Origin: Effrenium voratum
Taxonomy: Eukaryota; Sar; Dinophyceae; Suessiales; Symbiodiniaceae
NCBI GenBank assembly: GCA_963377175.1
Contig: CAUJNA010001580.1
Coordinates: forward strand, 704,501 to 768,500
Direction of reading: 5' to 3'
DNA: 64,000 nucleotides
The translations under genes and the position numbers were made by a program. Positions 13,056 through 21,216 of this stretch are shown piece by piece. The first letter of the stretch is position 1, and each line of letters starts with the position of its first letter. Below the pieces are notes generated by a model. It saw only the letters and a program-made list of their open reading frames with translations, did no database searches and was not told where the DNA came from.

Positions 13056-16000
13056 CCGGGGGACTGGACAAAAAATCCCAATCCGGCGGGGGAAAAAATC
13101 CCTAAATAATAATAGCACCCATTTTGACCCATGGCCAAGTTGTCTGTGTTTCAGGGCGGAAAAAAACACCACTTTAAGGATGCTTCTACACCCGCATGAA
13201 CCCAGGCACTCATTAGGACGAGTCTGAGTCGGTCCGTTGGAATCAACAACAACCAGTGCGGTGCAAGAAGCGTTTGTCGGGGTGTGGAGGTTTTGGGATT
13301 CGGTTGGTGCACAACCTTTTAAGTAAAAACTTTCGAGAAGCTACCCTATGACAATGGTCGGAGATAAAAACCGCAGCCTGGGTTGACGTTCAAAACCCTA
13401 GACCTAGGAGTCAAATATGGGTGTCTTTTTTCGAGGAGCCGCAATTTGTGGCTGTCCTTTTTGGTTTCCCTTTAAATCCAAAACAGGGGCACCCTAAAAA
13501 ACACACACACACCCATATGTTTGTATCAAGCGAAATATGATGTGCCACGGTTCGACCCGAAAGACCCACGGTAAAGAATACAAATGGCTAAACTTGCAGC
13601 GTCTATTCACATATCCTATTTGAGAAACACACCGAAATGCAGAAAACGTTGCTGTTGACCATGGATTGATGTACAGTACATGGGCGGAAATATAGGGGTG
13701 TGTTGCCTCCAAAACTGACCCAGCAGAGTGAAGCCACGTCTTCTGTGGCACCTCAAGTGGTGCGGGCTTGCGTTGCCAAGTGAAACCGCAAACCCTGCTT
13801 GTTGCCCAACTAAGTCTACCTCAACTATTGCCACCCAACCAAAACTAAGTTTGATTCCAATCCATATTTGGGTGCGTTTTTTTTGAAGGTACCCTTTTTT
13901 GCGGCTTGAAAGAGAAACCACAAGGAAAACCAAAAATTGGGGCCCCGACAAGACACACCCATGTTTCAAGCACCTTATCCCAGCGGCCCCAGCCGCCCAA
14001 ACTGCAACCATCAAACCGCCTTGGCGAAGTACTGCCTTCGCAGGGCCCAGTAGTCGCCTGACCGGAGCAAGAGCATGCGCTCGGTGCGATAGGCAGGGAC
14101 TGACCTTCACGGGTTTTGGGAATGAACCGGTTTTGGGGATTCCCAAATAAAGGAAACCATAGGGGATGGTGAATAGCTGAGAACCAGCAAGGAAGGAGAA
14201 CTGTGTAAGACACCAGTTTCAATCTAGGTTCAAACTGGAATCCCTAATCCTCATCCGTAATCCGTGAAACAATTGCTACCATGCCAAAAGAACCCCTGTG
14301 TGTGCGTGCGCATGATCCACATCTAAAATGGCCAGTGTGGGTTTGCTGGAGGCATGGCGGGGCCAGGCGGCCTTCCAACCGCCCCTTCCTGTGAAAACCA
14401 TGTAAAACAAGTCTAGTGATAGGTTCCCGCCGTAAAACCAACAGTTGGTGGTTGCATATACCTAGAGGTCCAGGTATTCATTTCAGCAACTGGAAGACCC
14501 TTTAGGCATCGGAGAGGGAGAGGACTGAGTATTGATCTTCTTTCCTGAGCCCGTGCTTGCGCCCTCGGCACAAGTGATCGGGAATCCCACACGACACCCT
14601 ATGAAACAAAATCAACCAGTTGATGTTCCATGTGTTCCTTCAAACCACTCAAATAATAAGCAAAAGTCGAACACAACATGGCTTTGGGGGGTTGCCTCCG
14701 AACCAAACGGCTGGTGGAATTTCCCGGGGAGCTTCGAGCGAGCGAGCGAGCCGGTGCCCGAGCGAGCCAGCCGGTGCCCTGTCTCTTCAGCTCGGCGCCT
14801 GGCACCGACAAGATCACCGAGCCCAGCTCCAACAAATCCGTGGAATACGCCCAGCTGGAGCTGGGGCCTTCTGAGCCTCGCGACTCGCGGTTGGCTGCGG
14901 GCGGCTCGGCGCTTCAACCGGTGGACTGGAAAAGGGGTCTAAGCAAGGGCTGAAGCCAAGGTAGCTACGGTCGACGGGGAAGAAGTTTCAATTGGATTTA
15001 TGGACCTGGGCAGCTGCAATGGACCGGATTAAATAGAAGGAAGTTCAGATAGGCCCAAGCCAGGTGATACTCAAACGACAGTGGGTTGAACCGATTTAAG
15101 GGAAATCCTGAGGATCATGATGATTCTTGAAATCACCAGTAGGTTTGATGGGAATCCTGAATGAGATGATTCTCAAAAAACAGGTTGACCATGGTGAGTT
15201 TCAAGAGAAACCTAGTATCATTGTCATTGCTAAACCAAGGAAACACATACCTAAAGAGGAACCAACAACATCTAGAATCTAAGGATCCTATTCAAATGAC
15301 ACTTCGGACTTCAATGAGACCCTAATCCTGAAACGTGTCAGAAGGGCCACCTGAATGAGTTGATGAGAGGGTTTGAACAGCTTGGCACAATTGAATTGCC
15401 CACCCTTACCTCCCCAACGTAAAGTCCGCATCGTTTGGTGCCCGCAACATTGCCAGACCTGGTGAACAGCCACAAACCACAGCAGAGTCATGATGTTTGG
15501 AGAACATGCCGCTATCTCTAATTATTGTCCCCGCATCCCACAAAAAATGCTTTGTGTCACACTAGGGGGAGTCTAAAACACTGGGCATCAAAAACACTAG
15601 GGACTCACAAAGGGTTTTGGGAATGACAGGTCGCCGTCTTAAATGAAACTCGGCATGGTAATGAATTCGGCGACTATTATGGTACAGCATAGTTTGCTGC
15701 GCCACCTCCAGTCCACGCACTCATAACATGTTGAGTGTCTTTTTCTGAGCGCATTCCTTTTTTGGTGCGTTTTAAACGTGTCAGCGCAAAGCCAACCGGG
15801 AAAATGCAAAAACAAAAACAACATATTTGGGGTCCGGAGAAACTCATGTCGGCCTGCTCCCAGCAAAGACTCTACTGTGGATGGTTGCGAAATCCATTTC
15901 GCACCACTTTGAAACCATGGGAACCATTGTTTGTTGGTATTTCCAGAAGAAGAAAAAAAACAACTTTCCAGAGTTTCTTGGGTGGTGCAGGATTTTGTCC

Positions 16001-16366
16001 ATCTACAGTATGGTTTACTTTTCTGGGATCCTGGCTCGTTCATTTCCACAGCAACCACACTCAAGTTGTTGCAAAGAACCAAAGAAAACCCAAGCAAACC
16101 GGGTTCTATGCTTCTACCAACAAGGGAAGTACGTGCACATACCGCCCCCCCCGCACGCTTGTTGCAGGGAAGTGTCGGGGGGCTCCTCTGGTCTTTGGGC
16201 GTAAATCCACCCCTCCTCCCCCCGGTGCCTTGCACCAGCCCGGCGCGGAAGTCCCGCCAGTCCGTGGCCTCGCCGTTTCCGCTGTTCCGCGGCACGCGGA
16301 AGGCGGGCGCCTTCGGAGCATCCGCGTCACTAGCGTCCGAAACCGGCGAGTGGCTTCCCCGAGTGG
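495..16366 (-). CDS. Gene 1: DUF179 / YqgE-AlgH (UPF0301) family protein, at least 10 exons, partial at both ends
   Basis: The coding sequence is split over ten exons: 16366-16229, 14894-14778, 14057-14017, 11806-11671, 10606-10568, 9528-9492, 8758-8712, 3321-3244, 2275-2237 and 553-495. Every junction keeps one frame, giving 731 bases and 243 residues. Family landmarks appear in order: DWRDFRAGLV, WAYSTDLLELGSVILS, YFAKAVVMLI, EGTVGVVLNRP, VWFGGDCEG, VINGIYT, ATGQARPEDF, GYTGWSPGQLQDEL and DAWVLGAAD. The DWR-x-FRA stretch ahead of the domain is, as I recall, typical of plant plastid members, so a plastid role is inferred. The biochemical function of the family is not established. Donors are 6 GC, 3 GT and 1 GA. 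No ATG or targeting peptide was found upstream, and the usual C-terminal helix (LW..I...G type) is missing, probably in a further exon beyond position 1. Family assignment is confident; exact boundaries are inferred. Confidence 0.85.
554..2236 (-). other. Gene 1 intron between exons i and j (1.7 kb)
   Basis: Contains an F1-like fragment with an internal GT run (about 889-1007), a member of the TGGTTTGGATTGG family (about 1196-1303), and GT/GTTT microsatellites (1960-2075). No coding signal was seen. Confidence 0.5.
1960..2075 (+). repeat. TG and TTTG microsatellite
   Basis: A short TG run passes into about a dozen TTTG units with interruptions. Simple repeat inside a gene 1 intron. Confidence 0.9.
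2237..2275 (-). CDS. Gene 1 exon i: GWSPGQLQDELNR micro-exon
   Basis: Encodes WSPGQLQDELNR, the hallmark G-Y-x-G-W-x-x-G-Q-L-x-x-E of DUF179 once joined to exon h. Acceptor AGCGCAG, donor GC (ACCGAG then GCGCTG). The open frame continues as GAGEARCFMC, which does not fit the family, whereas the GC donor joins to DAWVLGAAD, which does. Confidence 0.88.
3093..3110 (+). repeat. 18-bp direct repeat, left copy, flanking gene 1 exon h
   Basis: CAGGGAATGAGTTGGAAT occurs here and again at 3360-3377. The adjacent sequence (TTTGGTTTCC, TTCATTCCC) is also shared between the two sides and with an inverted copy near 14,100-14,165, so both are parts of a dispersed family. Confidence 0.8.
3244..3321 (-). 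CDS. Gene 1 exon h: FREAKLLVATGQARPEDFVLFAGYT
   Basis: Encodes FREAKLLVATGQARPEDF then VLFAGYT, matching the family stretch A-x-x-L-V-x-x-G-x-A-x-P-x-D-F-R-F-F-x-G-Y. Acceptor CCGAG, donor GC (ATACAG then GCAGCC). The split codon completes the glycine of GYTGW in the next exon. The exon sits between two direct copies of an 18-base sequence (3093-3110 and 3360-3377). Confidence 0.88.
3360..3377 (+). repeat. 18-bp direct repeat, right copy, flanking gene 1 exon h
   Basis: Exact second copy of CAGGGAATGAGTTGGAAT, 39 bases upstream (in gene direction) of the exon h acceptor. Confidence 0.8.
7160..7270 (+). repeat. Imperfect ~48-bp tandem duplication
   Basis: Two adjacent diverged units both start TATTTCGACA and pass through a GAATGT segment to TTTTTTGGCTA or TTTTTTTGCTA. 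Confidence 0.6.
7683..8219 (+). mobile_element. 537-bp dispersed element, copy 1
   Basis: Near-identical over its full length to 32069-32616. A short inverted repeat lies near the ends: CGAAAGCTAGC at 7701-7711 and GCTAGCTTTCG at the right end. It carries two G-runs and the palindromic motif CAGCTAGCTAAAGCTAGCT. No transposase reading frame is present, so it looks like a non-autonomous DNA element. The inverted repeat and lack of coding content are seen directly; mobility is inferred from the two copies. Confidence 0.75.
8712..8758 (-). CDS. Gene 1 exon g: FAAASNRVINGIYTM micro-exon
   Basis: Encodes FAAASNRVINGIYTM, equivalent to the V-x-x-G-L/I-Y stretch of DUF179. Acceptor GAGCTCAG, donor GC (ACCATGA then GCTTCT). 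One base carries over so that the next exon continues as SFREAKLL. The open frame does run on as SFLQCIAKG, so a longer exon is possible, but only the early donor restores the expected family order. Confidence 0.75.
9492..9528 (-). CDS. Gene 1 exon f: KPQHFCMHTLD micro-exon
   Basis: Encodes KPQHFCMHTLD with a split glycine codon before it and a split arginine codon after it. This corresponds to the strand after the GG turn, where many family members have a hydrophobic-L/M-H pattern. Acceptor CTGCCAG, donor GC (GATCG then GCACCT). Phases on both sides agree only with this placement. It is the shortest exon of the gene (37 bases). Confidence 0.72.
10568..10606 (-). CDS. Gene 1 exon e: VWFGGD micro-exon
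   Basis: Encodes QEWQVWFGGDCE in 39 bases, matching the conserved Y/F-G-G-P/D turn of DUF179. Acceptor TTGCGAG, donor GT (GCGAAG then GTTTAG). With the GA donor of the previous exon the joined reading is LFRGQEWQVWFGGD. The intron before it begins and ends next to CGAG, a 4-base direct repeat across the insertion point. Confidence 0.8.
11534..11630. mobile_element. F1 terminal-inverted-repeat element
   Basis: Left end TGTGGGTGTGTCTTTCTTTT, right end AAAAAAAAGACAGACCCAT, with a GGGGGTACC box before the right end. About 97 bases, within the gene 1 intron and about 40 bases past the donor of exon d. Confidence 0.8.
11671..11806 (-). CDS. Gene 1 exon d: core DUF179 motif VVMLIIDHGEEGTVGVVLNRP
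   Basis: The longest diagnostic exon (136 bases). It reads VVMLIIDHGEEG, TVGVVLNRPSALSVGDL, then ELDAGESILEFLGLFR. H-x-x-x-G-x-x-G-V-V-L-N-R-P followed by L-S-x-G-D-L is the signature of DUF179/YqgE. The acceptor is GGACAG. The donor is a GA site (CCGAG then GAACCT), which leaves one base and joins in frame to the next exon. An F1 element begins about 40 bases past the donor, inside the intron. Confidence 0.92.
11985..12935 (+). repeat. G/T-rich degenerate telomere-like tract
   Basis: About 0.95 kb in which the plus strand is strongly depleted of C and built from variants of GGGTTTAGGGT, GGTTTAGGG and GGGTGGGTT. The unit resembles the TTTAGGG telomere repeat used by plants and, as far as known, dinoflagellates, but is heavily degenerate. 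It lies inside the intron between exons c and d. Confidence 0.7.
12945..13062 (+). repeat. CTTG/CTGG tetranucleotide microsatellite
   Basis: Runs of CTTG, CCTG and CTGG units, about 118 bases, ending in eight or more consecutive CTTG units. A reverse-complement CAAG/CGAG tract occurs at 37,430-37,565. Confidence 0.9.
13415..13518. mobile_element. F1 terminal-inverted-repeat element
   Basis: Starts ATATGGGTGTCTTTTTT and ends ACACACACACACCCATAT. Internal boxes GTGGCTGTCC, TTTGGTTTCCC and GGGGCACCC are shared with other F1 copies. The ATATGGGTGT/ACACCCATAT ends are perfectly inverted. Confidence 0.85.
13863..13965. mobile_element. F1 terminal-inverted-repeat element beside exon c
   Basis: Starts CATATTTGGGTGCGTTTTTT, contains GGTACCC and AAACCACAAGGAAAACC, and ends GACACACCCATG. 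About 50 bases downstream of the gene 1 exon c donor. Confidence 0.85.
14017..14057 (-). CDS. Gene 1 exon c: DYWALRRQYFAKA micro-exon (41 bases)
   Basis: This micro-exon encodes DYWALRRQYFAKA, the segment before the VVML strand in DUF179 proteins (F-x-R/K-x-VVLL pattern). Acceptor CCGGTCAG, donor GT (GGCG then GTTTGA). It ends on a codon boundary, and the next exon opens with GTG GTG ATG, giving KAVVML. An inverted copy of the repeat that flanks exon h begins about 45 bases upstream, and an F1 element lies about 50 bases downstream. Confidence 0.85.
14778..14894 (-). CDS. Gene 1 exon b: start of DUF179 domain
   Basis: This exon encodes NRESRGSEGPSSSWAYSTD followed by LLELGSVILSVPGAELKRQ. It matches the beginning of DUF179, where a W-A-H/Y segment precedes a G-x-V/L-L-x-A/S strand. 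Acceptor CCCGCAG; donor GC (AGACAGG then GCACCG). One base carries over to the next exon to make the glycine codon before DYW. The GAGC-repeat stretch just below (14733-14770) is intron. Confidence 0.8.
16229..16366 (-). CDS. Gene 1 exon a (first exon found): N-terminal linker and DWRDFRAGLV motif
   Basis: The frame reads TRGSHSPVSDASDADAP, then a basic/proline linker, then GNGEATDWRDFRAGLVQ. The acceptor is GGGCAG before CC and the donor is a GC site (GTGCAAG then GCACCG). The exon needs one base from an upstream exon, so the true start lies further upstream. The linker is low in hydrophobics, as expected between a targeting peptide and the mature domain. The opposite strand is also open across this stretch, but those reading frames run through a repeat and resemble no family. 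Confidence 0.8.
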
Positions 16367-17725
16367 CTGCCCAACATCCTCGAAAAAAAGAGGGAAACAA
16401 TATGTCTCCTTGACATTCCTCAAAAAACAACAAACACTTGCTGGTGCGAGAGATGCGGGGGATCAGAAATGGAATGACCCCGAAAAAAACAATCCAACTG
16501 GTGGCACCAGCAACAAAAAGAAGGAACCACTATGTTTAAACAAAGCAAGCCAAAAGTCTGAAAAGTCGGAAAAGCACCTTAAACCCTTCTTCTGACCTCT
16601 TCAACATGAAGTCAACATGTGCCAAGCTCATATTGGCGGTTTGCTGATCCGTTAGAAAAGTTGAACCTGCAGAGTTGACCGTCCACCGCCAAGTGCGTAC
16701 GATGCAAACCCTTCTTAAACAGGGTCAAAAGAAGACTGCCCCGGCCATCCCCCAGTGAAGGTCACCCTAAGCCCGAGAGGGGGAGCGCTAGGGAGTGTGA
16801 CAGGGGTGGTCAACAGAAACAAAAGCCCATCGCTATATGAGGGTGAAAAGGTAAGCGCGGATTGCTTCATGGGGAGTCTCAAACCCAACATGAGCTTCGG
16901 TGTACCTTTGGTTTCTCTTCTGAAACAATCCGAAACAAGTTGCCTTTAACAAACAAGCGCATAGCACATGAAGCGCCCTGTTTGATGGTCGGCATCTAAC
17001 AAACGGGGACCTTCCCACATCCACATGGACGATCCAGGATAAAACATGGAAAACCAGATCTCTCACGTGCCAACCTTTCGGAATCCAGCCAGCGGTTTAC
17101 CACAGCTTGGCCTGAGAATGTCCGAAAACAAAGCTCGATCTGGGGTTTCTCAACACGACATAGTGACGCCAAATTGATTGGCCTGCCTTCAAATACACAA
17201 CAAAAGGGGGTCCACAATTTTGAGAAACTCCCATCTCGGCGATATGGTCGATGTCAGGTCTCGAACTGTCGCAATGGAGGAGTCAGACTGACCAGGCTTC
17301 CTGCCAATGATAAACACGAACGAATACCAGACAACAATACCACCACACACCCATAGAATTTAAAACAGGAAAGAACATTGGTTGTCTTCTGCATTCACAG
17401 AGTTCCATATTTGAGGCAGACAAAGGCCAAAGCGTTAATGCGCCATTGAAGCAGGGTCGCATACACATCAGCAACCTAGAATCACTTTACCAGGCATGCC
17501 AGGTGTATTGATCTCCAGCTTGATGTCAGTCACTCCGCGCAAACATACAAAAGGACACGTTTCCCGAACAGTGATCCGGTCTTTGTTTCGGCAGGGCTTA
17601 CATCCCCCACTGTTGTACGGGACCGCTGATTTGAGGTCCTGGGGATGGCCAAATAAATGAAAGCCTGTCTTCCGCGAGCATGCCAACAAACAAAGGGCAA
17701 CTATTTTCATAATTGATCATTGCAG

Positions 17726-17858
17726 TAACGTTGACCCCGGATTCATAAACCCCTGTTTGATTTTGATTGGGGGGCGTCCCCTTTTAGTGGGGATTCATCA
17801 CTCTTGGAGGGAACACCCCCCTAATAGGACGGGTTGCTTAATCCGGGATCAACATTAA
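17726..17858. mobile_element. F3 element with GTAACGTTGACCCCGG / CCGGGATCAACATTA ends
   Basis: Left end GTAACGTTGACCCCGGATTC and right end AATCCGGGATCAACATTA form an imperfect inverted repeat. The interior has CCTTTTAGTGGGGATTCATC. Related copies are at about 29,766-29,990 and 39,321-39,567. Confidence 0.75.
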
Positions 17859-18567
17859 AGGGCAAAGATACCTCAGGTAGCACCTGGACCCTCCCAAGCT
17901 CTTTGTTCACGCCGGGAGACTTTCCTCTGTAATGCTGGCAAGAAGGCGGATGAAAGGCCCAACAGCCTCACATGCAAACAGCGAAGCCCGGACTTGCTGA
18001 AGTTTATCATGACAACAATGGGCAGCATTCTTCGTGCTCGACAAGGATGGGAAAGTAGGACAGAGCTTGGGTTTTTATAAGTTGGGTTGTCACCCCGTGT
18101 CCTCCCCAAACAGTAGACGAATTAAATAGTCAGCAACTCATGCCAGCCATCAAAAAAAGTTGTTCTCAACCGTCATGGGAAAGTGGTGCAAACCTCCGCC
18201 CTCCGCCCCACCCCCCCCAATTCCTGATCTTGGTCCACACCGGGGGTACATGTTGTTTTTTGTTCCCCGATTCTTCTCCATGCTTACTCTGCCCTAAAAA
18301 GAGAAGAGATCGCAGTTTTGGTGAGTGTGGCCAAGGTCCCCCCCCACCCATACGTTAATCATGTTAAACATTCACGGTTGCTGTGAGCTTGTCTGAAATA
18401 GGGAAACCACCCAACATGTGGCTTCAGGTATCCTTTGGTTTCTCTTGCAAACAGTCACTCTCGAGAGGAACAAAAACCATCAAGGGTATCCTTTTGACGT
18501 GTTCTTCTTTTTGCGGAAAAGGAATGTCTCCCATGTCTACGAGGTCACCCAACCTTCAGAAACCATT

Positions 18568-18609
18568 TGTGTCCAATTACGTATGCATTGTGTCCAATTA
18601 CGTATGCAT
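18568..18609 (+). repeat. 21-bp perfect tandem duplication
   Basis: The unit TGTGTCCAATTACGTATGCAT occurs twice back to back. Two units only, so not an array. Confidence 0.9.
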
Positions 18610-21126
18610 AAGGTTGCTTGACAAGTGCAACCTTGCTCGTGTTGCACACCCGGTTGGAAAACATGGTCTTTCACTCACAGCATAATTTGCAAACGAAAGA
18701 TGCGCTCTGAGTCCGTCCTGCAACTTAGCAGCCCAAACGCAGAATGCGAAACGTCCAGTTCGGAGCGTATCCCAAAACATTCGGGGTTCACAGTGGCTAC
18801 GAGGTCAAATGTAAAGCCTGAATGCTTCTTGCGGGCTCCGAAAAAAAATCACAGCCCCATCTTGCATTAGCAACAGCATCGGGGGTAGTTAAGTTTCGAA
18901 ACGCAAGCGCCTTGCACTTTCTACCACTAGTGTCAAGGCGTGAGGTCCTTAGGTCAGGGACTCTGGATCTTCCAAATGCAAAGTGCCTGAGTGGGGTAGC
19001 AGTCGTGCGGTAGGAAGGGGCGGTCCCAAACATAGAGGCTGACTCCTTTTGCGATCAGCTTGGTCCAGCTTTCCAAAAGGGGTCCAACATGGGCTCCACA
19101 CGAGCTCGAACCCAAATAAGTCGCCACCTGCGTATCTCCGAGCCCCAAGCAGAATTCCGGCAAATCCAGTCGCATAGCGCCAGCGTCCATGACGCGGCGA
19201 AAGCATTGGGGATACTCAGAACTCAATGTCACTTTGTGCGCGATGCAACATCACCGAGCCATATGCCCCATACTGCCAGTGATGACTTACTGATGACAGC
19301 CACATATGACTACTTTGACATTCAGCGGGTTCTGAACATATGTCGGCCGCTCTCGGGTGAGGTCGCTCTGGCTTGCACAAAGTGTCACGCATGCTTTCAC
19401 GCTGCCATGTTGTTTCATCGTGCCAGTGACTGAGTTGCAAAAAATCTGGCAGGAAAAGGACGTTGAGAAAGTGCACACAAAACTCCAACACACTGGCGGT
19501 GGACACTTGCAAGACTGAGCTTGATACCCATGAAGAACCTCTCAAACGGTTTGCCCCAAAGACCCAAAAAGGGGATGGAAAATTGGTCCTCAAAGGGGAA
19601 CCAAGAAAACCCGTTCACCAATTCCTACCCGGCTTGCAGCCTGACCCTGCCAAAGCGATTTGCGCTTTTCCCTGGGTGTTTTTCGATCTTGGGGTGAGCT
19701 GTTTTTCTTCAGATGCAAACCTCAAAGGGAAACCAAAAGGAAATCAAACCAATTGCTCCCTCAGAGTTTGCCAACCTTCTCACCTCGGCCAAATGGGCTT
19801 TCCATGGCTTCAGGGCAGGTTTCTCCCTGGGCTCTGTTCCTGGCGTGGAGTCATGGGTTCGCCTTGAGCCAAGCGAAAGGGGGAGCTAAGGCCTAAGGAT
19901 ATTGTAGCCGCGACGCAGGTGCTGCTCCGAATTGGGGATTCCAAGTGGCTGGTGAAAAGAGAAAGCCCGGGTGAAATAAGCCACCCCCAAGAATGGAACC
20001 TTCATCATCTTTGTTTTTGTTCTTTCCCCCTTGTAAACAAAAACCCTTGAGGTGGCAATTATTTTCTCCCTGAATCATGAATTAGAAGCTTCCCAAAACA
20101 GGAGACTACAAGCTGTTTGGTCTTTGGGCGCCCTTTGGATTCCCCTAACAAAGCAATCTCAACAATTCTGGCCAACATGTGCGAACTCCCCTCACTGTGC
20201 TGCGAGACGCACCCGTGATGACCCGTGAGAAGTGCCAAAAGAGCGAAGGGGCCAATGCTTAGGGGACGTAGGGCCAACTCCGAGCATCCCGGATCCCAAC
20301 TTGCAAAGGGAACGAGCAGTGAACGTGCGGAAATCGAACCCTCAACCTAAACCAGGAGACATTTAAGCCTGTAGGGTTTTCGATTATATTTGGGTTTATA
20401 CCGGGCTCGTCATGCTTTCCTGTGTGGCAGGTGGGTTTTTTGGGACTTAAAAAGGTCCATGATTCAGTACTTTAAATTGCACGCTAAACTGCTCTGACAT
20501 GATTGATCATGGGTGTCCTTCGGATAATGTATGGCAAAGGCAAATGATTAGAAGCAAGCTGAAACCAGTGCCATCTGTGTTCAGCCAAACTGGCCTACCA
20601 ACAAGGAGATAGGATTGATCTACAGCTCCTGTTAAATCGAATAGGCCGCCTATACTACTAGAACGAATCATGCCTGCGTGCCTCTCAACCGCGTCTCAGC
20701 CCTCCTATGAATGAGGTGAGGCCAAATCTGAATCGCTCGAGGCTTTCGCAAAAGACTCTGCCCACAAGCGGAACCGCACACGGCCCAACCACACAGGTTC
20801 ATCATGCTAGCCGCTAACCTCTCGACGCAATCGGTGCCGGGTTGGAATAACAACCCCTAGAACGGACGTGGAGCCATCATAGCTTCCTTCTTAGGGTCAG
20901 GCACAAAGGGCCAAGCAGCGCAGTCAGAACCGTCATCCCAGCATATGTTCAGTTCCCTTCAATGAAGGGCACTTGACGTATTTTTGAATCGAGGGCACTT
21001 CAGGGTGTCGGTGCCCGAAGTCCCTAAGTGACCCTTTGATTCGTTTGCCAAGTGCCCGTTTCGGCGTAATAGGGCGATCCAACCGACCAAATCGCTCCGG
21101 ATCGCTCCGAGTCGCCTGACCCCCAC

Positions 21127-21216
21127 CGATGCCAAGAAAGTGCGCCGCACCCCGGCGGCGCGGGCGCAGAGTTGGCCGTTGCCGATCTGGGCGCCGCGGA
21201 GGCAACGAGGCGGCGG
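21127..21216 (-). CDS. Candidate exon, unknown protein (PPPRCLRGAQIGNGQ...)
   Basis: GC-rich island open in frame as PPPRCLRGAQIGNGQLCAR then AAGVRRTFLAS. Acceptor ACCGAG, donor GT (GCATCG then GTGGGG), 30 whole codons. The phase matches the candidate exon at 23.2 kb. Another frame on the same strand could instead feed exon a of gene 1 as an arginine/serine-rich leader. The plus strand is also open here, so strand is inferred. Confidence 0.35.

Larger units (their letters stand above)
16367..21126. other. Upstream of the first gene 1 exon found; no confident gene
   Basis: Mostly AT/GC-balanced filler with repeat pieces: F1-like fragments near 16,860-16,930 and 18,410-18,480, an F3 element at 17,726-17,858, and a 21-bp tandem duplication at 18,568-18,609. 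The missing 5' exon(s) of gene 1 may be here; I cannot point to one. Confidence 0.5.

Noticed and set aside
15735..16595. 286-codon plus-strand open frame
   Set aside because: It runs through repeat-like sequence and antisense to the well-supported DUF179 exon a; composition is not protein-like outside that overlap.
18568..18609. CRISPR-like direct repeat
   Set aside because: Only two adjacent units without spacers, in a eukaryotic context.
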